DNA of 48,475 nucleotides, from assembly GCA_011192005.1 (NCBI GenBank), contig DUFB01000084.1, positions 1 to 48,475 of the forward strand. Direction: 5' to 3'. The position numbers and the translations under genes are program-made. How positions within the stretch are numbered: the stretch's first letter is position 1; the number at the start of each line of letters is the position of its first letter. Source of the DNA: Dehalococcoidia bacterium. Its GTDB lineage: Bacteria > Chloroflexota > Dehalococcoidia > Dehalococcoidales > RBG-16-60-22. Shown here one piece after another: positions 19,365-27,081 of the stretch. The notes beneath the pieces were generated by a model that saw nothing but the letters and a program-made list of their open reading frames with translations, was not told where the DNA came from and did not search any database.

Positions 19365-20327
19365 TTAGTTTTCGGAACCACTGGAATCGACTTCGGGCAT
19401 GAGGTCTATGCAATACTCTTTTCCCTTCCCGTCACCGTTGGGGAAGACAAGCTTAAGCTTAACGGGAGGTTCTTCCGCTTCTTCCTGTATCTCGATTACT
19501 TCGTTTTCATCGGGTTCCAGTTCTTCGTCTATCTCGTTCCAGTGAGGCCTCACGGGATTAAGAGGTGCATCTCCTCCCGTCAGAATTCCATGTAGAGAAA
19601 GCATCGCATTGCTCCAGACTTCGGCCATGCTGTTATCCCCGGGTTTCTCCTCGGATAGCTCGGCCAGGTGAAGTATCACGTCTTTTAATTCGGGAGAAAG
19701 GTGCCCGCTGATACCGTATACTTCGAGGAATGTAGGCAGCTGTTCGTCGCCTATCTCTTTCTTCGCTATAGATATCCAGCTTATCAAATTAGCTAGCAGA
19801 TTAACCTTGGGTACAGATTTATTCAATTCGCCGCTGATTTTCTCGTAATCAATCTGCTGTTCTCCCCCCAGAGGTGATTCGGGTGAGGACATAAACGGTT
19901 CCTCCTCTTCGTAAGTCTCTTCCATTTCCGGTTCCTCAACGGATTCCAGGTCTTCATCCACGGTTTCCAGCTCGTCATCGGCTGACGTATGAACTTCCCC
20001 TCCTTCCACAGCTTTAGAGCCGTCTTTTTCGGTTTTCGGTTCGGTTTCGGATTCCGATGGCTCGCTTTCCGGTTCTTCCTCAGCTTTGTCTACGGATCTG
20101 GTTTCTTCTTCTTGGGGCATACCTTCAGGGGGCAGTGAAAAAGTGCCTTTCATATTCACCGTCTGGTCACCGCTGTCTCCCAGTGCCGCCAGAATGGTCG
20201 AGAACTCGGTCGTGGGGAGTTCCATATTAAGAAGATAGTCACGTACAGAGGAGAGCGTTTGCTTTAACTCACCCTTCAATAGCTTAAGCTCTTCTTCTAT
20301 GGTTTGTAGCTGTTTTTCGGATTCCAT
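19365..20327 (-). CDS. ArlD/E-like archaellum accessory protein with acidic linker
   Basis: VPKVNLLANLISWISIAKKEIGDEQLPTFLEVYGISGHLSPELKDVILHLAEL resembles the archaeal FlaD/E domain; N-terminal coiled coil. Confidence 0.65.
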   Translation of the reverse strand: MESEKQLQTIEEELKLLKGELKQTLSSVRDYLLNMELPTTEFSTILAALGDSGDQTVNMKGTFSLPPEGMPQEEETRSVDKAEEEPESEPSESETEPKTEKDGSKAVEGGEVHTSADDELETVDEDLESVEEPEMEETYEEEEPFMSSPESPLGGEQQIDYEKISGELNKSVPKVNLLANLISWISIAKKEIGDEQLPTFLEVYGISGHLSPELKDVILHLAELSEEKPGDNSMAEVWSNAMLSLHGILTGGDAPLNPVRPHWNEIDEELEPDENEVIEIQEEAEEPPVKLKLVFPNGDGKGKEYCIDLMPEVDSSGSEN

Positions 20328-20333
20328 CTGGTA

Positions 20334-20507
20334 TTACCCCCTTTCGGATCTCAGTTCATCCTGAAGCCTCTCTTTATCGAGTTCGTTCGGGATGGGACTC
20401 TGTACTTCCATTAAATATGTGCGGATATCAAACAGGATTTCCTGTAACTCATCCTTGGTTTGTTGCAGGTCTTCCTCGATGGCTTTTATCCTTTCCTCTA
20501 TTTCCAT
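20334..20507 (-). CDS. 57-aa coiled-coil protein (not in supplied ORF track)
   Basis: MEIEERIKAIEEDLQQTKDELQEILFDIRTYLMEVQSPIPNELDKERLQDELRSERG*; fits between arlJ and the arlD/E-like gene and resembles the N-terminus of the latter. Confidence 0.7.
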   Translation of the reverse strand: MEIEERIKAIEEDLQQTKDELQEILFDIRTYLMEVQSPIPNELDKERLQDELRSERG

Positions 20508-20516
20508 GTTGCCTCC

Positions 20517-22028
20517 TTAGAATTTTGCCACGGATTCGAATAACGTTTCGGCTAGCATCGGCAGGGCTAACAGGGCGATGCCGGAGATAGCCGATGTCAT
20601 TCCCAGATTGCTTAATATTTTATATTTACTTCCCCCTTCGGCCAGACTGGGAGTAATCGCATTGGCTATGGTAAAAACCAGCACCAGCGGGATTACCAGG
20701 TTGTGCATTATATCCAGACCCGAAAGGTTGAAACTGGAAAGAGAAGCGATAGAAGGTGCTCCCGATACCGAAGGCATTGCCTCCTGGGCCCGTCCCACCA
20801 TTCCTCCGAATGCCACGATAACCTCCGTGATGAAAACCAGGATAAGGACAACGGCGGCATGCATCGTCAGGCACAGCCAGCGGAAGGGCATGGATACCGT
20901 CCTCCGCCTGGCCCGCAGCAGCGCCACTTTATCGGCATAAAACGCTGCCTGCTGACCGGCCTGCCCCGCCGAGCCGCCCACCTCGATGGCGTCGTAAAAC
21001 ATGCCAACGCTCCGATGTGCCAGTTCGCTGCCCGTTTCATCGATGAATATCCCCCACGAAAGCTTGGAACGTATTCCCGCGGTCAGCCTGGTATGGAGTC
21101 GTTTCACCGTTGTTCTCAGCACGTTGATGGCGTCGAGGTCAAGACGGGCTAAGGCGGAATTGACGGTCGTACCCAGTGCCGTACATACACCCCCCAGAGA
21201 CCTCAGGAAAGTGCCGATTTCTGCATCTCTTTTAACTATTTTCCTTTCGTCTTTCATGGCGATAAAACCAATGGGCAGGACCACTACTGCTATCAGCAGC
21301 AGTGCCGTGCCAAGATTCTGGCCCATTGCCATGAAAGCCCCACCGATAACAACCACGGCGATAAGTGTTGGTTTGAACAGCTTGTTTAGTAACTTTTGTT
21401 CATCTGAGCCTGGCCATTTCAGAATCGTGGACTCCTTCGGCGAGACCACCCATATCAGCCAGACACCGACGGTTGTGGTGGCTACGGATATGAATGCCAT
21501 GGCGACGATAAGCGAGGTCTGTATCTGCCATATCATCGTGGAAACTATCCCGATAACTACCACCAGGACCGCCGAGAGGACCAGAGAAATATAGGCGTCC
21601 GTCCACATCTTCAGCGATTCCAGGTGCCGGCCGTACTCGTTCTCGTAGTCCTCAGCACGCGCCTTAGCTTCTCTCACCAGGAAGTCAGCCTCGGGCTCGC
21701 CGGAGATAAGGGAACTGGAAAAGCGGAGCAGCAGCCCTTTTACTTCTTCTTCTTCAAGCGGTTCACCGACGGCGCGGCAAGCGCGGGCGTAGTCGTACTT
21801 CAGGCGCTTGCGGGCGAGTTCTACCCTCTTGAAATATTCGGCGGAAGAACACTGTAACTCAGCCGAGCGTTCGAAAATCTGGTCGCGCGGGACACCGGCG
21901 CTGGCAATTGTCGACATATACGAAAGCTGGTAAAACAGGTCAAAGCTCATCAACCGGTTGCTTCCGTTCTTGCTCTTGACCGGACTGCTCTGCTTCATCA
22001 CCAGATTTTTAACTTTATCGAGTATCAA
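20517..22028 (-). CDS. arlJ: Archaellum membrane platform protein ArlJ (FlaJ)-like
   Basis: Multi-TM protein with two T2SF-like halves (FYQLSYMSTIASAGVPRDQIFERSAE; FLRSLGGVCTALGTTVNSALARL); located in the archaellum locus. Confidence 0.88.
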   Translation of the reverse strand: MILDKVKNLVMKQSSPVKSKNGSNRLMSFDLFYQLSYMSTIASAGVPRDQIFERSAELQCSSAEYFKRVELARKRLKYDYARACRAVGEPLEEEEVKGLLLRFSSSLISGEPEADFLVREAKARAEDYENEYGRHLESLKMWTDAYISLVLSAVLVVVIGIVSTMIWQIQTSLIVAMAFISVATTTVGVWLIWVVSPKESTILKWPGSDEQKLLNKLFKPTLIAVVVIGGAFMAMGQNLGTALLLIAVVVLPIGFIAMKDERKIVKRDAEIGTFLRSLGGVCTALGTTVNSALARLDLDAINVLRTTVKRLHTRLTAGIRSKLSWGIFIDETGSELAHRSVGMFYDAIEVGGSAGQAGQQAAFYADKVALLRARRRTVSMPFRWLCLTMHAAVVLILVFITEVIVAFGGMVGRAQEAMPSVSGAPSIASLSSFNLSGLDIMHNLVIPLVLVFTIANAITPSLAEGGSKYKILSNLGMTSAISGIALLALPMLAETLFESVAKF

Positions 22029-22061
22029 CTGAATCTTCCTTCTTTTCCTTATGAATCGGGA

Positions 22062-23171
22062 TTACGGACTGCACTCTATCCTTGTCTGGTCGGATATAGC
22101 CAGAGTATTATCATCTATGATTATCTGCATGTATCCCGGACCATTCTCGGGCCCGCTATTATCCGTCTCGCCGTAAAAAACTATCTCCAGGTAGTCGCTA
22201 TCATCGACCACCGTGTATCCGGGGAAAGCGTAGGTGGCGCTCTTGGTTACCCATGTCCCCGCTTCATCGATGGTAAGGTAGGCATCGGCGACATTGGAGG
22301 CTATCGTCGTTCTTATCGTGCCGTCGGCTTTCCTTATCAGGATGTCTATATTGAAGTTAACGTCGCCGTTTATATTGGGGAATTGCAGGTCTCCCCAGGT
22401 ACGGCAGCGGTAATACACTGTCCAGGTCTGCGCCGGGATATCGCTGATTCCTTTCAGCGGAAACAGAATCCTCGCTGTCTTGGATGACTGGTTCTCGTCA
22501 TAGAGGATTTTCCTGGCTACTTCGTCGGCGGCAAAGGCATCGGTCGTAATGGTCACTGCATCTCCATCACAGGGGGTCGCTTCCGCCAGCTGAAAATATT
22601 CGTTTCCGGTGATAAAGATACTCTCCGAGTGGGGAGTAAGCCAGGTATAACCGGGCTGCAAGAATGATATTGAGTCGGATATCCCGTTGTGGGTGGTAAG
22701 TGTCAAATCAGCCGATGTATTATCACCGGGCAGGGGGTTCAGCCTGGCGAGGATTATCAGCTCTTCCTCGGGATTCAGTAGACCCGGCTCGAAAAATTCC
22801 GGTTGCCCGCCCAGGCAGATACATGCCTTTTGCCATGCGTTATCGCCCGGTGTTCCCTCGGTATACGGTAGCCAACTCGAATAAATAGTACCGCCGCCGT
22901 CTTCATAGTGGACGATTATATCCCATTTATCGAAATCGCCCAGTTTATACTGACCGTTGTTATCCACCGTGACCCTCACCAGATCCGACCATGACAGGTA
23001 TTCGGCGCGCAATGCCGTTACCGATGTTCTCATCAGGTCTCCTTCTCTCGTTATCATCTTTTCAAAGCTGAGCGCGGTGGTATCAGCCGAGGTTAGAATC
23101 CCCTGTGACAGCGTCATTCCTCCCAGCATTATCAAGGCTACACAAACAATACAGACGACGATTGTCGCCAT
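22062..23171 (-). CDS. ArlF-like archaellum stator protein with extra C-terminal beta-rich domain
   Basis: N-terminal TM then SADTTALSFEKMITREGDLMRTSVT...GQYKLGDFDKWDIIVHYEDGGGTIYSSWLPY; paralogous to 23226-23741; ~200 extra C-terminal residues. Confidence 0.75.
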   Translation of the reverse strand: MATIVVCIVCVALIMLGGMTLSQGILTSADTTALSFEKMITREGDLMRTSVTALRAEYLSWSDLVRVTVDNNGQYKLGDFDKWDIIVHYEDGGGTIYSSWLPYTEGTPGDNAWQKACICLGGQPEFFEPGLLNPEEELIILARLNPLPGDNTSADLTLTTHNGISDSISFLQPGYTWLTPHSESIFITGNEYFQLAEATPCDGDAVTITTDAFAADEVARKILYDENQSSKTARILFPLKGISDIPAQTWTVYYRCRTWGDLQFPNINGDVNFNIDILIRKADGTIRTTIASNVADAYLTIDEAGTWVTKSATYAFPGYTVVDDSDYLEIVFYGETDNSGPENGPGYMQIIIDDNTLAISDQTRIECSP

Positions 23172-23225
23172 GACCTGTTCTCCTTTTTAAACTTGATATT
23201 CCTTTTTATCTCCTTATTCATACCG

Positions 23226-23741
23226 CTATCTGGTAAAATAGGTTGAAGCGGTAATACCCTCGGGAGTGGCAATGACCACCATGTTGGTGGTATTGTCTCC
23301 TACGGCAGGCTCAAGCTGCGCTACCAGCAGTATCGATTCGCTCTGGTTCAGTACGTTCGGCTCGTATATTTCGGCTTCTCCGTTCAGCAATATCTCCGAT
23401 ACTCCCCATTCGTTATCTCCAAGTGTTCCCGAAGTATAAGGGAGCCATGTACTGTGAAAAGTTCCCATATCGTCATAATACTGAATGATGAAATCCCACT
23501 TATCAAAATCAGCCAGCTTTGCCTGACCGGTGTTTTCCAGTATCACCTCGAGTGTATTTGCCGCTGTCAGGCTGGAACTGACCGGAGTTAATTCCGTCCT
23601 TATCAATGTTTCACCCCTCTCCCTCACATCCTCCAGTCCTGTGGTGCTGGTATCTACGGTAGTCATAAATCCCTGGGACATTGTCATGCCGCCAAAGACT
23701 ATCAGGGCTATACATATTAAAGAGACAAGTATCGTCTCCAT
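23226..23741 (-). CDS. arlF: ArlF-like archaellum stator protein
   Basis: METILVSLICIALIVFGGMTMSQGFMTTVDTSTTGLEDVRERGETLIRTELTP...GQAKLADFDKWDFIIQY. Confidence 0.8.
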   Translation of the reverse strand: METILVSLICIALIVFGGMTMSQGFMTTVDTSTTGLEDVRERGETLIRTELTPVSSSLTAANTLEVILENTGQAKLADFDKWDFIIQYYDDMGTFHSTWLPYTSGTLGDNEWGVSEILLNGEAEIYEPNVLNQSESILLVAQLEPAVGDNTTNMVVIATPEGITASTYFTR

Positions 23742-23752
23742 ATATATCTCCG

Positions 23753-24229
23753 TTACATACTAAAGTAATATTCGTCATATATTCCGTTAGGCAGGGTAAA
23801 CTTGGTATAGTAGGTTCCTGCTCCCGGGTCGCTGCTGTAGCTGACTGTGATTTTTAAAGTGGCGCTGTTCCGCCACTCGGTATCGTTTTCAATATCATAG
23901 TCCCATTGAGGGTAATTGCCTCCGGCATGTTCGGTGTAGGGTATAAGTTCAAAGTTGTCCTCCTGGCCGCAGAAAAGGTCACAATCATCGATTGTCTTGA
24001 TGGTTTGCGTCCCGATGTTTTTTACCCACAGGTAGACGGACGTGCGGTTGGCCGTATTTGCTGCATGAACAATATTTATCCGACTTTTCATCCGTTCGTC
24101 CACTTGTTCGGCCATGCTTACCATGGCCTGGCTGGAACGGTTTACCATCGGATAAACACTGTTAAAGACAAATATCATACAAACAACCCCCGCTATAATC
24201 ATTAGAGCTGTAGTTATGGCCTTGTCCAA
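23753..24229 (-). CDS. arlG: ArlG-like archaellum stator protein (TTG start)
   Basis: MDKAITTALMIIAGVVCMIFVFNSVYPMVNRSSQAMVSMAEQVDERMKSRINIVHA; beta-rich C-terminus. Confidence 0.82.
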   Translation of the reverse strand: MDKAITTALMIIAGVVCMIFVFNSVYPMVNRSSQAMVSMAEQVDERMKSRINIVHAANTANRTSVYLWVKNIGTQTIKTIDDCDLFCGQEDNFELIPYTEHAGGNYPQWDYDIENDTEWRNSATLKITVSYSSDPGAGTYYTKFTLPNGIYDEYYFSM

Positions 24230-24328
24230 AACAGTCCTCCGTCACTCCTTTAAAAATCGTACTAGTTTTCGCCATCAAGTTTATCCACAGCCTGTTTAAG
24301 CGGGCAGTTCCCTCATCAATGTTCTGGA

Positions 24329-24366
24329 GGTGGGGTGGGGTTTAATCCTTATTGCCCCACCCCACC
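24329..24366 (-). promoter_or_regulatory. 12-bp-stem hairpin between archaellin genes and arlG
   Basis: ggtggggtgggg (24329-24340) / ccccaccccacc (24355-24366), perfect, 14-nt loop; no U tract after it on the - strand. Confidence 0.8.
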
Positions 24367-24384
24367 GTAACCTGGGATTAAAAA

Positions 24385-25029
24385 CTAGCGAAGGTTCATT
24401 ATGGCGTCAATAAATGCCGGTATCGTGCGTTCTATCTCCAGAACGGCGCCGACGGGTGTCTGGATAATCAGACTGAATTCCGTGTTAATATTGAGAGCAG
24501 TGGTCAGGGCATCGATTAAGTTACCCCCACCGGCTCCAGCGGTAGTATCGCCAACAGTTATCTTGAATTTTTCGTTGTTTTCCAGCAGGTCATCAGAGTC
24601 GGAACCACCGAGCTTGGTGACAGTCCAGTAGAGGTCGTTTACTGTCTGGCTCTGGTCAATATAGTTGATGACAACCTTGTTGGTACTGGAACTATCGGCT
24701 ATACCGGTGGATGCTGCATCGGCTGTCGGTGCGGTAAAATCGATGGCTTCACCACCAAGTACATTGGATACGGTAAAGCTTATCTGCTTGACGACTCCGT
24801 TGGCGCCGGTCCCGTTGGCAGTAGCAATAACATTACCCTTGAGCTCCAGGGTGCTCTGGGCTTCCTTAAGTCCGGAATACACTGCCTCTTGGCTCTTCTG
24901 GGTGGAGAACAAGCCAGCGGAAAGGGTGGTGTAAGCGAAAACCGCGGCAACCACGACAAAGGCAATCAGGATGATGGCCGTTTCCAGACCGGTAATACCT
25001 TTCTCACGATTTAAGAATTTCTTTAGCAT
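24385..25029 (-). CDS. Archaellin (archaeal-type flagellin) with class III signal peptide
   Basis: MLKKFLNREKG|ITGLETAIILIAFVVVAAVFAYTTLSAGLFSTQKSQEAVYSGLKEAQSTLELKG. Confidence 0.95.
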   Translation of the reverse strand: MLKKFLNREKGITGLETAIILIAFVVVAAVFAYTTLSAGLFSTQKSQEAVYSGLKEAQSTLELKGNVIATANGTGANGVVKQISFTVSNVLGGEAIDFTAPTADAASTGIADSSSTNKVVINYIDQSQTVNDLYWTVTKLGGSDSDDLLENNEKFKITVGDTTAGAGGGNLIDALTTALNINTEFSLIIQTPVGAVLEIERTIPAFIDAIMNLR

Positions 25030-25070
25030 TTTTCCTCCTTATTATCTTGTTGAACTGGATTGGGAACTAA

Positions 25071-25703
25071 TTAGTGCAGGTTTACAATGGTATCTATCCA
25101 GGCAGGCGTAGTCCGCTCAATCGTCAGTGTAGCTCCGGCCGGAGTCAGTATTTCAAGGTTAAAGGTGGTTTTTACTGTCAGGTCGGTGGTCAGAGCATCT
25201 TCAAGGTCGCCGACACCACTAGCACCACCGATGGTAATCTCGAACCTTTCGTTGGCCTCTAGCAGATCGTCGGAATCAGCGTTCCCCAGCTTGGAAATGG
25301 TCCAATAGAGGTCGTCCACTGTCTGGGTCTGGTCGTGGTAATTGATTACGACCACATTACTTGACCCAGTGTCGGCTACACCATCGCCGTCGGCATCAGT
25401 AGGAATTGTGAAATCAACCGGCTCGCCGCCAAGTACATTGGCAATTGTGAATTTCAACTGAGCTACGGTGCCGCTACTGCCGGTTGTGCCCGCCACAGCG
25501 ATGACGCCGCCCCTGAGTTCCAGGGTACTCTGGGCTTCCTTAAGTCCGGAATAGACGGCTTCCTGGCTCTTCTGTGTGGAAAACAGGCCTGCGGAAAGAG
25601 CGGTGTAGGCAAAAACCGCGGCAACCACGACAAAAGCAATCAGGATGATTGCGGTCTCTAGACCCGTGATACCTTTCTCACGATTTAAGAATTTCTTTAG
25701 CAT
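25071..25703 (-). CDS. Archaellin, tandem paralogue
   Basis: MLKKFLNREKGITGLETAIILIAFVVVAAVFAYTALSAGLFSTQKSQEAVYSGLKEAQSTLELRG. Confidence 0.95.
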   Translation of the reverse strand: MLKKFLNREKGITGLETAIILIAFVVVAAVFAYTALSAGLFSTQKSQEAVYSGLKEAQSTLELRGGVIAVAGTTGSSGTVAQLKFTIANVLGGEPVDFTIPTDADGDGVADTGSSNVVVINYHDQTQTVDDLYWTISKLGNADSDDLLEANERFEITIGGASGVGDLEDALTTDLTVKTTFNLEILTPAGATLTIERTTPAWIDTIVNLH

Positions 25704-25838
25704 TTTTCCTCCTTAATAAACGGTAATTGGTCAAGTGTAGATGTGTTCCTTTCATCATTAATGTCCCTTTTTATTACTTTAGACATCACCCCCTTCCGTT
25801 TCTTGGCATATTTATGTTTATGGTTAAACCTTTAATTC

Positions 25839-26060
25839 TTATTTATTTACAAAAATGCAATCGTATCGCGAGGTTCTCTGCGTGGGATTGAGTTCGACGG
25901 GTTGTGTTAACGGGATTTCGTATGTAATCGGTAATAAAGCCAAAAAAGCTCTTACCGCCCGTTTCACAATTAAATCTGTAACCGGTGAGAGTTCTTTGAT
26001 ACTGTTTTCGTTAACAGGATAAGTATCTCCGGTCATTCCGGTTATATCTGTTGTTTTCAT
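25839..26060 (-). CDS. Small hypothetical protein (73 aa) between archaellin genes
   Basis: MKTTDITGMTGDTYPVNENSIKELSPVTDLIVKRAVRAFLALLPITYEIPLTQPVELNPTQRTSRYDCIFVNK; ATG start preferred over the upstream TTG. Confidence 0.5.
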   Translation of the reverse strand: MKTTDITGMTGDTYPVNENSIKELSPVTDLIVKRAVRAFLALLPITYEIPLTQPVELNPTQRTSRYDCIFVNK

Positions 26061-26092
26061 ATGTATTACCCCGGCCCTGAAATACTGCTTCG

Positions 26093-26689
26093 TCAATACA
26101 GATTCACAATCTGGTCGACTCTCGCGGGAAGCGTCCGTTCGAGGACGAGCACGGCACCCGATGGAGGTTTAACTTCCAGTTGGAAAGTGTGGTAGGGGCC
26201 AGGCATCTGTTCCGGTGTGGCATTGGCACTCACACAGGTAAGGTCGACGGTAATCATGAATAGTTCGTTATTATCGAGCATGTTATCCGCATCGACCGTA
26301 TTTAATTTAGTCATCGTCCAGTTGACTGTGGGGAATATCTGGTGGGCATCGCTGTAAGAAATAACTACGAGGTTGGTATTGTTGCCCGAAGTATCGGTAA
26401 AGTCAATTGAATCTCCACCGGTGGTGGTCCCGACGGTAAAATAAACCTCCTGAAGAATACCGCCGGTCATCCGACCGTAAATATTTCCCTTCACTTCGAT
26501 AGTACACTGGGCCTCTTCAAGCCCCGCATGAATGGCTTCTTTGGCTTTCTGTGTGGAAAAAAGTCCCGCGGAAAGTACCACATAGGCAAACACGGAAGCG
26601 ACGATGACGAAAGCAATAAGGATAATAGCAGTCTCGATTCCGGTGATGCCTTTTTGGTTCTCGTCTAACTGCTTCATTGATTTATGCAT
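26093..26689 (-). CDS. Archaellin, promoter-proximal divergent paralogue
   Basis: MHKSMKQLDENQKGITGIETAIILIAFVIVASVFAYVVLSAGLFSTQKAKEAIHAGLEEAQCTIEVKG; start at 26689 with GGAGG upstream, shorter than the track ORF. Confidence 0.93.
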   Translation of the reverse strand: MHKSMKQLDENQKGITGIETAIILIAFVIVASVFAYVVLSAGLFSTQKAKEAIHAGLEEAQCTIEVKGNIYGRMTGGILQEVYFTVGTTTGGDSIDFTDTSGNNTNLVVISYSDAHQIFPTVNWTMTKLNTVDADNMLDNNELFMITVDLTCVSANATPEQMPGPYHTFQLEVKPPSGAVLVLERTLPARVDQIVNLY

Positions 26690-26831
26690 CACGGTTCCTC
26701 CCAGGTTTTTGCTTGGACAATTCAAATCTACCTCCGATGTTTCACTCTCGCCAGAAGACCATCACCAATCTTGGTAGGTCGTTTTTTTAATAATTCTTTA
26801 GTAAAAACATCCAGTACCAATACATGGAAAT

Positions 26832-26874
26832 CCCTGAGATAATTTGAGGGGCTACACGTATTGTCAACTCAGGG
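26832..26874 (-). promoter_or_regulatory. Candidate sigma70-type promoter for the archaellin operon, framed by inverted repeat
   Basis: On - strand: CCCTGAG-TTGACA-17 nt-AATTAT-CTCAGGG. -35 is 6/6, -10 is 4/6; repeat arms abut both boxes. Confidence 0.6.
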
Positions 26875-26895
26875 TATTGGTGGCACAATCAAAAA

Positions 26896-26943
26896 CGAAT
26901 ATTCGCCAGGTGGCAGAAATATAACGGAATATTAACGAATATT
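26896..26943. repeat. Three GAATATT heptamers with 30/10-bp spacing
   Basis: GAATATT starts at 26897, 26927 and 26937 between divergent archaellin and LuxR genes. Confidence 0.6.
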
Positions 26944-27081
26944 TAATGGAAAGTTTATAAATTTTTATTTAACTCTTTATATATGTGGGATAAAATCACA
27001 TAAGTTAGAAAAAGGTAAGAAAAGTGATATAAGGCGGTATAAATAAAGTTATCACGACTCACTTACCCTCTAAATAAAAAT

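Noticed and set aside
16754-22028. Tad or type IV pilus interpretation of the ATPase and membrane platform
   Set aside because: Co-occurrence with ArlH, ArlF, ArlG and archaellin-type N-termini, and lack of pilM/N/O or tadB/C-pair genes, favours an archaellum.
16072-26689. Whole contig from an archaeon
   Set aside because: Flanking genes (histidine kinases, LuxR/OmpR regulators, LppX-type lipoprotein, strong SDs, sigma70-like promoter) read as bacterial. Not absolutely excluded without phylogeny.
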